NCBI GenBank assembly: GCA_017506865.1
Contig: JAFCMP010000124.1
Location: 248,001 to 312,000 of the forward strand
Direction of reading: 5' to 3'
DNA length: 64,000 nt
Source of the DNA: Tribonema minus
Lineage: Eukaryota > Sar > Xanthophyceae > Tribonematales > Tribonemataceae
Position 1 is the stretch's first letter; each line of letters opens with the position of its first letter. The position numbers and the translations under genes are program-made. The notes under the pieces are model-generated. The model was not told where the DNA came from. It saw only the letters and a program-made list of their open reading frames with translations, and did no database searches. Positions 28,001 to 37,300 of this stretch are shown here, piece by piece.

Positions 28001-30532
28001 CTGCCTGCGATGCATACATACCAGCCATCAGATGTGAAGGTGAGACTTTTGACTTCAGGTTTGAAGTTTACTGTAAAAATTGACAGATTCATCTCCACCA
28101 TTGCGAGCAAGTAGGACGATCGCCTCCAGCAAAAATCTGGAGGCGAAGATGTGGCGGCTGCGTCCTGCCTGCAATGCAAATGCACGTACCGTGCGTCAGG
28201 CGGAGGGTTGAGACACAAAGTTGACCTTGAACGTCACAAATATCTCGACCATGCACGCAAACAGGACGATGGCCTCCAGCGCAGTTATGGCGGCGGCTTC
28301 CTGCCTGCAATTTATACATACCATCCGTCAGACATGGCAATCTACAACTTCAAATTTGAAGTTCACAAAATTCCAACTTCGAAGTTTAAGACAGAGACGG
28401 GTTCATCTCAACCATGTGCGCAAACAACATGATGGCCTCCATCGCAAATATGGCGGCTGCTTTCTGCCTGCAATGCATAGTGTCAGTCAGACGCGCCAAG
28501 GGCTCACTGAAGTTTACTTCAATGACACTTCCCCCGCGCTTACACCGAAGATGAAGCAGCAGGCAGGTCATGCAAGCCGCAGTCGTGGTTGTAAGCAACC
28601 TGAGGCTTTGATGCGCTCCAAAAAATGTTTTTTGTGCAGAGGCCTTCGTCTGCTTGAGCGCTGCTGCAGCTGACGAGCGCTGCTGCCCAAATCAACGCAA
28701 ACTCCACGCCATGTACAACTCGGGGGCAGCGGCCCCATCAGGATACAGCTTTTATGACGGTTGTTGGTGTTGAAGTATGCTCCAACATAGTGTTGATGTA
28801 TGCTCCCAGCAGGAAAAGCGTGCACAAACTCAATCGCCGTTGTACAGAAGTACAATGAGGTGCAGATGTAGGGTGTCCGCCCCTCAAGCGGCAGTAGATA
28901 AAAGGAACAACAATGGCGCGTTCTGCAGCATGTGAGAGCTTCAAGCCCGCATACACACGACAACATCTTGGGTTGCTGAGCGCTGCCTGACCCTAACCCC
29001 AACCCTAACCCTGAAACCAACAAAGTGAGCAGCAGTGCTCAGTAGCCTAGCAGCAGCGCTAGCGCATGAGATGCTGACCTGTCTGCACTCATTAGCACCA
29101 ACGTATGTAATATTTGCTGCCGCTTAAGTGGTGAGGCGTGCCTGCATTCACTAGTGGCGGTGTTGTGCTGGCTGCTGCTGCGCTACCGACGCTATGTAGC
29201 GGCGGCGGTCATATATCATTTGCTGCTCACCTCTTTGAGGCATGAGCCTGTTGCAAACACCACGGCACTTTCTCGCCCTGAAAGAGTCAAGTGACTCATG
29301 TGTACTGGAGTCAAGTGACTCATGTGTAGTACCTAGTGCTTGTACTGCATATGTACTGACACTTGCACTCACCGGCCACCGCCTGCAACCTCAACGGAGC
29401 TCCGGGTTGTCACCCAAGGTCGCTACGTCGATACACTCACAAGTGTATCAAACATCAAAGCAGCGCATGCCACACACGTCAGAGCTGGAAGCGTCACTCA
29501 CTTGTTCTCCATGAGGCATTTGGCCTCCTTGAACTTGAGCTGAGCCTCCTCCTTGTAATCCGCCTGCCACGTGGACCTCCCCTGTACTCCCGCGCCTTCC
29601 GGTGTACCAGCCGTGAACTGCTGCTGCTGCTGCTGCGCAAGCTCCTGCTCTTGCGCCTGCTCCTGTGCCCGCTGCTGCTCCGTAGGCTCCCATGTATCCA
29701 GCGTAGGCTCCCATGTATCCATTGCCTGCGGCTCCTGCTGTTGTGGGGTATTACTGCCCCCGTACTTGTAGGATTGCTGCTCGGCCACCCGCAGCTTGTT
29801 GACCTTGCGCTCCGAGATGGCGCGTTTGTATATGGACTGCGCGCGCAACACGATTCGATGAGTAAGTGAGTCGAGTAAGTGAGTGAGCAAGTGACGGCGC
29901 TCATACATGGCCTGAGCGAAAAAAGCGAGTCAGCGGGTATGCAAGTCATCGAGTAAGTGAGTCAGCAAGCGACGCGGCGCGCGGGACACAGCGGCAAGTC
30001 TGAGAAGGCAGAAGGCAGTGAGTGCTTCAGTGAGTGCACAGAACAAGTCGGCAAACATGCAGACGGCACAAGCCAGTGCGCCACTGACGTGCAACAGATG
30101 CGGTGCACCGTCATGTGAGAATGGTATCGGCAAAGTCCACCAATTTCCTGGATTCGCATGATACTGCTCTACACGCTGTTTGCAGGTTGCCAAAGCCCTT
30201 GTTTATCAACGTGTTTGCCCAATGACAACAGATATGATGAACCCCACACAGACGCATTGTACGAGTCCTGAGTATTCGCGGTGTAAATTAAGACTCACCA
30301 GCGCCCGTTTGTTCTCTCCTTTCCCCTTCAGTGCGTCTGCATAGCACGACAACACCTGCCATCGCAGCTGCGAGAACTCCCGGTCTATCACCACCATTTG
30401 AGACGCTCTGCACAGCAAGGGTTCGCATAGCAAGGCTGCGCTAGCGAACAGCTGCTCACGGATCAGGTGTTGGACAGATTCCAGCATGAATCTTGCTTCC
30501 CGGGCCCACGGGTGGTCCACATATCGCTGCAT
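12989..30532 (-). CDS. Anaphase-promoting complex subunit 7 (APC7), complete 13-exon gene
   Basis: TPR scaffold subunit of the APC/C ubiquitin ligase, which marks cyclins and securin for destruction in mitosis. Thirteen exons with GT-AG introns join with matching phases into 727 residues (2,184 coding bases including the stop). I identify it from collinear matches to animal APC7: YADALKGKGENKRAL near the N-terminus, YKHALRQCPLALEA (human YKEVLRQCPLALDA), the DP..MDGMDTYAKVL repeat, GEAWVAAALYA, the tandem C-terminal TPRs (LGDACVAARRYDDALRYY), and the acidic tail DSEAMHQWQGRGDDSDEY, equivalent to the human DSEAAQW tail. It is longer than the human protein (about 600 residues) because of low-complexity inserts in exons 2 and 4. 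The start is the ATG at 30,532, about 15 codons ahead of the helix aligning with the human start; the next Met at about 30,487 is possible. At least eight exons have edge-echo arrays in flanking introns. Confidence 0.95.
13158..13290 (+). repeat. Dispersed ~110-base repeat, copy 2
   Basis: In APC7 intron 12. Shares GCAAGCTTCAAGTTAGATGC, CATTCATCTGGGC and GCGCCCTGAGCGAGAATTAA with the other three copies. Confidence 0.8.
13690..13797 (-). CDS. APC7 exon 12 (residues 681-716)
   Basis: Acidic tail ILRGLDPDFDDEDATIDGDG and DNDDQLELDDSEAMHQ. Acceptor TCTGCAG, donor CAG|GTATGT, phase 0. Confidence 0.92.
13945..14045 (+). repeat. Dispersed ~110-base repeat, copy 3
   Basis: In APC7 intron 11, about 770 bases from copy 2 and in the same orientation. 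Same core: GCAAGCTTCAAGTTAGAT ... CGCGCCCTGAGCGAGAATTG. Confidence 0.8.
14868..15231 (-). repeat. Echo array on the donor side of APC7 exon 11
   Basis: The exon 11 end and donor (GCTCACCATGTCGAGTCTCC ... GCGTCGTTGGCGCTGTTC, plus strand) recur three times at about 15,098-15,180, 14,990-15,055 and 14,872-14,950. Each unit is 110-130 bp, keeps the GTGAGC donor in most copies, and carries one TTGAAGTA next to it. Confidence 0.87.
15232..15379 (-). CDS. APC7 exon 11 (residues 631-680)
   Basis: Last TPR, LGDACVAARRYDDALRYYHI then NSANDAAKEGLRRLDM, collinear with human LGDFLVAVNEYQEAMDQYSI and DQKSLEGMQKME. Acceptor ACTGCAG, donor ATG|GTGAGC, phase 0. Confidence 0.94.
15515..15615 (-). repeat. Echo of the acceptor side of APC7 exon 11
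   Basis: GCACGCGTCGCCCAGCTTGG ... GCAGAACATCGGGCGTGCGGCCGC-like sequence copies the exon 11 start with its CTGCAG-type acceptor. Confidence 0.8.
15700..16182 (-). repeat. Echo array on the donor side of APC7 exon 10
   Basis: The exon 10 end (GGTCTCAAAGGCCTTGCTGA ... CACTCCTCGTGCTCGCC, plus strand) is copied at about 16,020-16,085, 15,850-15,905 and, weaker, 15,705-15,760. The nearest copy keeps the GCGCACCTGTTGG donor context. Confidence 0.83.
16183..16415 (-). CDS. APC7 exon 10 (residues 554-631)
   Basis: Two TPRs: GRAAQAYKAALALEPGHVGA and LADCLTVAGEHEECIALLSK, matching human KALTQRPDYIKAVVKKAELL..EDGIALL. Acceptor CTTGCAG, donor ACAG|GTGCGT, phase 2. Confidence 0.94.
16490..16775 (-). repeat. 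Echo array on the acceptor side of APC7 exon 10
   Basis: The exon 10 start is copied at about 16,505-16,615 (including GGAAAGCGCTTCATTGCCTG with the acceptor) and more weakly at 16,685-16,775. Exon 10 is thus flanked by copies of both its ends. Confidence 0.8.
17436..17516 (-). CDS. APC7 exon 9 (residues 527-553)
   Basis: Reads EMVSYGGMVRCYLKSKKHVE AVSTAKQ in 27 codons, matching human RLDCYEGLIECYLASNSIRE. Acceptor CCGCAG, donor CAA|GTAAGC, phase 0. Confidence 0.9.
17985..18636 (-). repeat. Echo array on the donor side of APC7 exon 8
   Basis: The exon 8 end and donor (GCGCACCTTGCAGATGGCAT with TTGCCGCCGCA) recur at about 18,480-18,515, 18,325-18,366, 18,205-18,243 and 18,047-18,093. Spacings are 125-155 bp. 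Three of the four keep the exact GTGCGC donor. Confidence 0.88.
18637..18777 (-). CDS. APC7 exon 8 (residues 480-526)
   Basis: TPR reading STAFVDRALLCNPRFAPALL then MRARSQYKQELYELAQSTF. Acceptor ACTGCAG, donor AAG|GTGCGC, phase 0. Confidence 0.93.
18788..18935. repeat. GGCAAT/GGCAGC minisatellite
   Basis: Degenerate six-base units (GGCAATGGCAGCAGTGGCAA and similar) fill about 150 bases of intron 7 next to the exon 8 acceptor. Confidence 0.85.
19856..20222. repeat. Fold-back 1 in APC7 intron 7
   Basis: Plus-strand bases 19,856-20,015 and the reverse complement of 20,060-20,222 are diverged copies of one segment (both contain a version of AAGCAGCAGGCA, CCGCCAGAG and GTGGACTACGCA). The centre is a GAGATTATTGAGATT run. 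One arm reads open on the minus strand (KLPPEAAEVIVDYAIQRHF). Family unknown. Confidence 0.8.
20225..21060. repeat. Fold-back 2 in APC7 intron 7
   Basis: Plus-strand bases 20,225-20,560 match the reverse complement of 20,690-21,060 at roughly 70 percent by eye (shared landmarks: GAGAGAGGCC, ACCGTGGC, GCGCTGCCC, GAGAGTC.ACAAC, TGGCACCAGCAGC). The two fold-backs abut at 20,223. Both arms have coding-like, GC-richer composition than the surrounding intron. I do not recognise the protein. Confidence 0.75.
21301..21329. repeat. Interstitial CCCTAA repeats
   Basis: Four to five CCCTAA units in APC7 intron 7, just beyond the fold-backs. Confidence 0.85.
21640..21725 (-). repeat. Echo of the donor side of APC7 exon 7
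   Basis: TACCTTCTCTACATCGCCCT ... GCATACAGAGCGGCGTTGACCCA copies the exon 7 end with a GT donor, about 260 bp from the original. Confidence 0.83.
21920..22025 (-). CDS. APC7 exon 7 (residues 444-479)
   Basis: Reads RRLNSLVYTLIDVDPNRGEA and WVAAALYADIKGDVEK; the GEAW is equivalent to human AEPW. Acceptor CATGCAG, donor AAG|GTAACA, phase 0. Confidence 0.92.
23040..23417 (-). repeat. Echo array on the donor side of APC7 exon 6, 120-bp units
   Basis: Three full copies (at about 23,048-23,165, 23,170-23,290 and 23,291-23,410) of the exon 6 end, donor and about 60 bases of intron. The period is close to 120 bp, a multiple of three, and the exon frame runs open through two copies, re-reading LDAAVAAL.APFVR each time. 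Confidence 0.9.
23418..23548 (-). CDS. APC7 exon 6 (residues 401-444)
   Basis: Reads AHNRDPLNMDGMDTYAKVLC and LDAAVAALKAPFVR; human APC7 has AQMLDPYLIKGMDVYGYLLA here. Acceptor CTCGACAG, donor TCAG|GTCAGC, phase 2. The reading frame stays open through the downstream array for about 270 bases. Confidence 0.92.
24276..24485 (-). CDS. APC7 exon 5 (residues 331-400)
   Basis: Reads RLPWFSHWLHAHACALRGQY, then TGALIGMGQAHLELGNLEKA, matching human NLDWLSVWIKAYAFVHTG and DLLGSLADLYFRAGDNKN. Acceptor ATGCGCAG, donor AAG|GTGCGG, phase 0. Confidence 0.93.
24486..25065 (-). repeat. Echo array on the acceptor side of APC7 exon 5
   Basis: The exon 5 start and acceptor (GTGCAGCCAGTGGCTGAGCC ... GCAGCGGCACCTGCG) recur four times at about 24,595-24,660, 24,722-24,790, 24,885-24,935 and 25,035-25,060. 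Between copies lies a repeated GGTATGGGTATAC...GCGATTTGAGCGCTGC segment. Confidence 0.88.
25585..25876 (-). CDS. APC7 exon 4 (residues 233-330)
   Basis: Opens HALRQCPLALEAALALLRLD, nearly identical to human VLRQCPLALDAILGLLSL. The rest is a low-complexity insert that includes a seven-Gly run coded by GGC triplets and an Ala/Pro/Gly stretch, ending APQ. Acceptor TCGCCAG, donor CAG|GTTTGT. Confidence 0.93.
25877..26720 (-). repeat. Echo array on the acceptor side of APC7 exon 4, mixed with TTAGGG repeats
   Basis: GGGCACTGGCGCAGGGCGTG CCTGGCGAGG, the exon 4 start and acceptor, recurs at about 26,008-26,045, 26,190-26,225, 26,367-26,400 and weakly 26,540-26,575. The spacers are runs of TTAGGG, GTTAGG and TCAGGG. 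Confidence 0.87.
27548..27668 (+). repeat. Dispersed ~110-base repeat, copy 4
   Basis: In APC7 intron 3. Core GCAAGCTTCAAGTTGGATGC ... CGCGCCCTGAGCGAGAATCA. The flanks include CATTGAGACACTTTCAGA, shared with copy 2. Confidence 0.8.
27876..28004 (-). CDS. APC7 exon 3 (residues 190-233)
   Basis: Reads QDAAAISALEAIVLFAR then EMNLVLARCYETTGMNKNAI, matching human KQDKDAIAILDGI and MMLANLYKKAGQERPSV. Acceptor ATCGCAG, donor ACAA|GTGAGT, phase 2. Confidence 0.92.
28005..28490 (-). repeat. Echo array on the acceptor side of APC7 exon 3
   Basis: The exon 3 start (GGACGATGGCCTCCAGCGCA and ATGGCGGCTGCGTCCTGCCTGC) is copied at about 28,108-28,180, 28,243-28,325 and 28,405-28,480, each followed by a TACATACC.. 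or similar tail. Confidence 0.87.
28985..29015. repeat. Interstitial CCCTAA-like repeats
   Basis: CCTAACCCCAACCCTAACCC in APC7 intron 2. Confidence 0.75.
29502..29836 (-). CDS. APC7 exon 2 (residues 79-190)
   Basis: Begins SIYKRAISERKVNKLR, continuing the TPR of exon 1, and ends EEAQLKFKEAKCLMEN, equivalent to human IEVKYKMAECYTML. Between them is a low-complexity insert with a duplicated DTWEPT and a Gln-rich run. Confidence 0.92.
30299..30532 (-). CDS. APC7 exon 1 (residues 1-78)
   Basis: Encodes the N-terminal helical pair MLESVQHLIREQLFASAALL and the first TPR, ending KGENKRAL. Donor CTG|GTGAGT, phase 0. The 5' end of the transcript is unknown. Confidence 0.9.
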
Positions 30533-32826
30533 AGTTTTGAGAAGTCCTGTGTCCTGCAACCTAAGCTTTTCACAACTTCAACATCAAATGCCAAGAAATT
30601 TGAAGTTCTCCCAACTTCACTTCAACTTCATGACTCTCGTGCACGCGTGTTGAAACGAACTTAAGGGTGTTAAAGAACTTGACTCATTGAGCTTTTTGTT
30701 TTTTTGGAAGACGAGGAGTGTCTGCATTGCGCAACTTGCAGTTGAAGTCCACCTTTTTGCTTTGGCAGAAAGTGTTAGCTCACGAGCGCCGGAGGTCAGC
30801 GCACCTGAACGAAACTCAAGAGTGTATCTACATGTACCTCACAACTCATCATGTGGCCACCAATGAATAACATGGTAGGCAGTGAGTGCGCAAGCCAGGC
30901 AATGTGCCAGTCAGGGCTGAAAGTTGTGGCGAGGTGAGACTGTACAAAGAATCATCGTTTAAAAATTACTACTCCTGTGCAAGGCTTTTCCTGCGCTTCA
31001 TTCAGCTTTCTTGTACAACTTTTAGTTCCAATAACTTGAAGCCTTTCTTTAGTACACCTAGGTTCCTAGGCCACCAGGCCCCACTTGAATGTGAAACTAG
31101 CGTGCTGGTGTTTTTGTGGTACTGCCTGTGCTGCTGTGACCATGCCATTAATGCATCTACTTCCTGAGCTACGCAATTGCTTTTAAGCGACACCATGATG
31201 GTGGGTGCGCATCTAGCAGAGAGGCACTATGATACAAAACATGCAGGCAGAAAAAGCAATTGCCGATAATCTGCATCTATTTATGTGTGTAAAGCTCACT
31301 GGCCCTAAGTTGCGAAAAGCCCAAACTGGTAGACTGCATTATCATGCTGTTCAGACTCCATTTCTTGATGATACTGGCCTTATCTCAGTTTTGATGGCCT
31401 GAAACTTGCCTGCAGTGGGCATGTGTGCACAAGGCAGTTGCAGCAGGACTGGTGATCAGTGGCGACGTACATGGCACCAGCAGTGGTGACCAAAGGTGGT
31501 GCGTTTGGTGACAAGATTTTGACAGGGCCTTGTTTGATCCTGGAGTTCACAAGTAAGTAACTGAAAGGTGGCATTATTCAACTTGGAGATCAGTCACAAC
31601 TTGCATGTCAAAATCTTCCTTCCATGCACGCAAGCACGCGAAAGTATGGAGCAAAGGTGTTGGCACATGGGCGCACTTCAAAGCCGATGATTTTGCTCGT
31701 GGAGTCAAAGATTATTCGAAAGCACTGACAGGAGGTGTCTGCATCATCCCCAATCATCTGCCCATCTGCCATGTCCTTTGTTGCTCGGTGATAGTGATAA
31801 GGCTTCAAGAGCTTGCATGCAATACGGCATGAAGTGCCACAATATGGTGGCCACTGGCACTGGCAGGTGCTGGCACATTAATGCATTCACACCATTGTGC
31901 ACACGCACAGTATGGCAGCATGCCAGCTCTCATATGTGGCAAAAGTGAGCATCGAATTGGGTCGACGAACCAACCCAAATCACAGACATCAACTAGAATT
32001 TTAAGGTTTGCATCACGCCTTCACCTGCAGCAGCCAAGTCACTTTGAAACTGCATGTAAGCACTGGAAGCGTGCAGTAAAACACATCATGCGTCTGCTCT
32101 GGCAAAACGAAGTGGTGGCAAACGTAACGCCGGTCACCTCAGGCTGGTTCTCACATTATCGACCTTGATGCAAGCCAGTGGCAGACCGTTTGACAAAAAC
32201 TATGCACACTGGCAGATACATGTTGTGCGCGTATTACCTGCTAGCGTGGCCATCTTCTTCATATTGCACTCCAGCGCACTGTACAGCCACTACCTCAGTA
32301 CGGGCAGATTGGTCTCCACGTGAGCTTGAGTGCAGTCACGCCCACTCGAACAAAATACAACTTCAACTTGCACTTCTCCTGCTCAGCCCCTTCAGGGAGC
32401 CGCCATAACCTCCTTGCCAGCTTGCGCACTGGCGCAGCAGGGGACAGACCCTGGTGATGTTTGAGAATTAGGACAGAGGATCGCATGGGTCACTGTGAGG
32501 AGCCAATGAGTGATTGGCAACAGTGTGTACTCGTACGCAAGTCTCACTGGCAGGGCGAGCAAGGTAACATGTGTGCGCGATACGTAGGCGGCGATGTGAT
32601 GTGCCCCATGCTTTGGACGGCGGCCCCATCCGTCGGACGTCACGCCATGCATGCGGCCAAACGACTTCGACAGGTTGCGAGTGCTCAGCCACCCAATGTG
32701 GTCTCAAATGGTTGGCCTACCAGAAATAGTCACTGCACAGACAATGGCAACACGCGGGCGACGTCAACCATACCAGCACTTATGCAATATTCACCTCTGA
32801 GTCTGCAGTACGCACCTGGGTCTGCT
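30533..32826. other. Upstream of APC7; no gene recognised
   Basis: Must contain the APC7 promoter. A partial copy of the R1 repeat lies near 30,775-30,925. The open frames in this stretch have no recognisable domain and lack splice-consistent partners. Confidence 0.45.
30775..30925 (+). repeat. Partial, diverged R1 copy
   Basis: Shares GAGCGCC.GAG.TCAGCGCA, TCATGTGGCC and AGTGCGCAAGC...TGCCAG with the R1 copies at 33.8, 44.3 and 44.9 kb. Confidence 0.5.
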
Positions 32827-33730
32827 TCATGCTTCATGTGGCGGGCACCCGTGGGCCAACGCCCAGTGCAGCACCTCAGCGTACCCATGTTCCGCGGCCG
32901 CCTTGCAGGTCTCCGAGTTCCAAGGGCAGCCATTTGCGCGGGCCCACTGAAGTACCTCCAAGTGGCCGCCCTGCGCAGCCGCGCTGCAAGTCCTTGACGT
33001 CCAAGGGCAGCCGTTGTCATGCGCCCACTGCAGCACGTCTAGATGTCCATGCTGTGCAGCAAAGCTGCAGACAAGCTCGCTCCATGGGCATTCATTGGCT
33101 CTGGCCCACTGCAGCACGTGAAGTTGGCCTTTGGCTGCAGCGATGAAGCATGTTTCCTCAGACAAGGGGCAGCCGTTGCTGTGGATCCACTGCAACACCT
33201 GAAGATGGCCTCCGCATACGGCCAACATCCATACTTCCTGAGAGAACATTGAAGGGCACCCGTTGCTGACTGCCCACTTCAACATCTCGAGGTGACCGCC
33301 CAGAGCGGCTAAATTGCAATGTCTCCTGTGTCTTCCACGGACAACCGTTAGCGCGAAGCCACTGCAGCACCTCAAGTCGCCCGCGGCTTGCAGCGATACT
33401 ACAGTGTTTCTCAACAAGTTGCAGGTCTACCACGGAGCGAAGCCGGCGCAAGCCGTCGAGGTTGCCGGAGCATATGCATACTGCCTGCGCCATTCCAGGC
33501 TGCAGACCATTACGGACGGCCCATTCGATGAGCTTGGCGCTGGCAATAGCTTCTGCGGTCAACGTCAAGTGCTGCTGCTGCTCGGTCTCGATGGCGCTGC
33601 TGAAAAGCCTGCATGTGCTTCGGATCATGAGAGATGGGCGCAGGAAGGCCAGAATGTGCTTGACTAGCGATAGATCCGTTAGCGGATGCGCAGCTGCTGC
33701 CGCCGTCCGCATCGCCTTGCTCTGCTGCAT
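32827..33730 (-). pseudogene. F-box/ankyrin-like repeat gene, copy 1, frameshifted
   Basis: From ATG 33,730: an F-box-like N-terminus (LSLVKHILAFLRPSLMIRST), a linker, then seven ankyrin-like units of the GHLEVLQWARANGCPW type, about 26-33 residues each, ending CPPHEA and TGA at 32,827. One frameshift splits it near 33,320-33,325, where ACATTGCAA has one T more than the frame needs. It is either a recent pseudogene or an assembly error. Proteins of this type are common in haptophytes, other algae and giant viruses and may act as ubiquitin-ligase adaptors; that role is inference. Copy 2 at 41.5-42.6 kb is its paralogue. Confidence 0.8.
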
Positions 33731-33825
33731 CGTCTCTTGCTGTATACTACGTAGAAAGCTGAAGATGATGAGTGCCTAAAATTGAACTCCATGAGTTGAA
33801 GTTAGAGTGGGTTCGGCGCCAAAAT

Positions 33826-33964
33826 CGCACTGCTCAGCGCCTGAGCATGCGCACGAGACGTGGTGCTCATCTACATTTACCCCACAAATGATCATGTGCT
33901 CATGACAGAGCAGCATGGCGGGCAAGTGCGCAAGCAACTTGCCAGTAAAATGTATGCGTGGAAT
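33826..33964 (+). repeat. R1 repeat, copy A, left part
   Basis: Matches 44,305-44,455 closely (ACGAGACGTGGTGCTCATCT ... GCGGGCAAGTGCGCAAGCAA). It is interrupted at 33,964 by the LTR element and resumes at 39,038. Confidence 0.88.
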
Positions 33965-34345
33965 TGATACAAGTTCTCCGTTTTATGCTACAAGCAGCAT
34001 GAAATGCCAGGAGCTCTGGAAGAAGAAGACCGTTCCCTGGACCGGTACTTCAACTTCAAGAACCTGTGCCAGCACAAGAGGATCAAGGCTTTTTTTGCTC
34101 ACACACAAGTGTCCTAGACACCTGAGCAAGCTACAAGAGATCATCCTAGCTGGGGGACAGCAAGCCTTCTGGAGCTGAGCCATATCATACTCTGGGCTCA
34201 TCCCTCTTCTCCAGCCATGTCCACAGAGGTGTGTCTTGCTTGCTTCCACTGATGTTGCTCTGCAAGTTTGGCTGCTCTTTGATGTCACTAGCAGTTCAGC
34301 AGCTCTACTGCTCAAGGCATAGTCCCAGGCTGCTTTGCTGTATCA
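33965..34345 (+). repeat. 5' LTR
   Basis: Direct repeat of 38,656-39,037, with 7-base inverted termini TGATACA/TGTATCA. Confidence 0.95.
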
Positions 34346-37300
34346 TGGCTCAACTCCAACTTGCCGACGACAACATCGGTGCTAGACCTTGAAAACTTTG
34401 GTTTGTCTTATACTCCGACAAACACCGTGCACTTGATGTTCTAGCACGAACGTGTTTTAGTGCTGCGTCCGCGACGGGGTCGCGATGGCGGTGCGACAAA
34501 CACATATGGACGCTGCTATGTACTACGACTGCCCAGCGTCTATCAGTTACTTGCATGCCATGGCAAGTTCGTGCTGTTGTCTCAACAGGCAACGGCATGC
34601 AGCAACGGCAACTCATGGTTTTCCCTTCCAGCACACGGCTGCTAGGCACGACTGGCAACATTGCCGGGCTTGGTGCTCCAGCTACTTTAAGGGATTCGTG
34701 AGCATGGACATGCGATCATGCAACAGCGATTTCCGTCAGTTAGTGTGAGCGCCGCTAACTGATTCGTGCACCTTGGCACAACGTCGCATGCAGCGTGAAA
34801 ACTCATGTATGCAACGGGACTGATCACCCCGACGCATTTTGAGTTGACAATGTGGAGTTGAACACGCTGGCTAGACTCGCCTAGGCCGACCCTGACACGC
34901 TTTTTCAAGTGAAAGGGGGAATTGTCGGCTTCTGCATAACCTCTGAGCAGATTGCATAAACTTTGAGCACTCTGAAAAATCTTGAGCGCTCTGGCACGCT
35001 GTTGACGCGCACTTTTTGAGCGTTTGCCCGCTCTACACAGAAGTGCGTACTAGCGACAAGTTGCCAACTTTGATGTGTTTCCGGGAGGAAGTGCTTCCCA
35101 CTCCGGCAACGCCCAGCAGCCTGCGACGGGCTTAGCCTCCATTGGGGAAACGGGTGGCGTGGGAGCCGGCGGCGGGAGTGGCAGTGGTAGTGCGGGTACG
35201 TAGGCACAGCCCCCTGTGCACCCTGTGTCGGCGCCTCCTGCCGGACAGGGTGGTACGCCGGCGAGCACGGTCGTCTCAACTGTCCCCGTGAGTGCTAGGA
35301 CCGCGTCGGCTACCACCCCGCGTGCCATCGTCACTTCAGCTCAAGGTCCCCCTGCGTCCTTCGGAAACCTGCCGGTGGCGACATCCGCCACGACTGTTAC
35401 GACGCCCGGCAGTGGTCAAGAGCAAATGGACGAGATCATCCGGGGACTTCGCGCTGCTCTCCTCACCATCAGTGACGAGGCTCTGCGCAGCGCTGCAGAG
35501 CGCGTCGGTGCGCCCAGCCACGACCACAAGCCTCGACCCTGCAATCCTCTTTAGCGCTCAGCCTGGCCCCATCACGACTTCGCGCGTCGCCGCCCCGACT
35601 CCTCCGCAAGACGTTGAGCGCGTCGTGCGCGATATCGAGGCCGAGCTCGATTTGCGCATCACTCAAGACGACGCTGCTGGCGGCGAAACCCTGCAAGACA
35701 CTCGAGCCGCCGACGCCAAAATCGAGGAGCTCTACAAGGAGCGCGAGTGGCGTCCACGCCCTACTGCTTTTGTTACCTCGCTGCAGCTGGCCATTGAGGC
35801 CGAGTGTGACGCCGACTGGCGCTCGCGCACCGAGGCGGAGCGTCACCACCACGCCTTACGTGCGTCAGACTTGCAGCGTCACGCGGACCGCGTTGAGCGA
35901 TACCGCCGCATCCACGACTACTTCAACATGGCACGCCGCGCGGCACGCCGCGCTAGATCGGCAGCAATGGCGCACTTCGTCAACTTTACCGCGCCAACGC
36001 TCCTTGCTGAAGCCGCCCAGCGCACCCAGGGAGATCAGGCACCGACTTAAAAAAGGGCCAAAACTTCCAGACAACCGATATATCGATTGCCCACGCTACG
36101 CGTGCACAACCGACATATCTCCGAACAGGTCGGATCACCGAACCTTTCGTATCCCGAACCTCTCACAGCCCTCTGGTTTTGGGTGCCCTGCACGCAAAAA
36201 CTTTGTGCGTTGGCAGGAAAGTGTCCACTTCTGTTCATCTGTGAAGCGCCATCTGGAAACACAAGGCCAAACCCCTGACCCTAGCCTTGCCAAGTTTGTC
36301 AGCCAGAACCAAGAGTCTTTCACAGTTGAACCTGACGCTTTGCTCGTGCACTTTATGGCAAGTCGGTCCAAGAAGGGCTCCCTAATTTCTCAGTGGGTGG
36401 TCCCCGACGCTTTGATGCCACTCGTACTCCGTCTTTGCCATGATGATGGCAGTGCTCAGCACCCCTCGACTGCTGCCACGCACGCCAAGGTGCTGGAACG
36501 CATGTATTGGAGAGGGTTAGGCGCTGACGTCCGAGACTATGTACGCTCATGCGTCCCTTGTCAACAAACCAAACCGCAGTCCACTGCCAGGTACAAGCAA
36601 GCACTAATGCCATCTACACACATGTGGCAACGCTTGCACGTGGACTACACCGAAGTCGGCATCCTTTCCTCAGAAGGGCATCGATACTTGCTCATCACCG
36701 AAGCTAGGTCAGGCTACTGTTGGCTTTTCCCCGTAAAGACACGTTCAGCAGCTGAGGCCGCGCCCCTACTGGCAAGAGTGCTCTTTGAGTGTGGCGCGCT
36801 TGTGGAAGAGCTGGTGTCTGACAGAGCCGCAGATTTCATGAGTGCGCTGATAACCACGCTCTGCACCTTCTTCAAAGTGCACAAGATTGAAACCAGCGCA
36901 TATCACCCCCAGTCTACCGGCGTCGTTCAGAACATGAATGGGCGCGTCAAGAGAGCGCTTGCTAGACTCTGTTGTCACTACCAGGCACGCTGGCATGTAT
37001 ACCTTGATGCCGTGCAATCTGACCCCATTCTTCTGTGTTTATGGTCGCGAAGCACGCTTCCCTCTTGACGCTTTGACCTCTGAGATTGCAAGCTCACAAG
37101 ACCTACATGCTGAGGTGAAGCGTCTGCAAGAAAATCTCAAGTTAAAAAATCTCAAGCTTGCTGAGGAGGCGGTTGGCGAGGCGCTGCAGCAACGTGCTGA
37201 GCGCATCCAAGCTTGCAATGACCAAATCCAACGCACTGTGCACTTGGAGGTCGGTGACTATGTGTGGATCAAGAAACCACCTTCACGCGGCCGCGCAAGT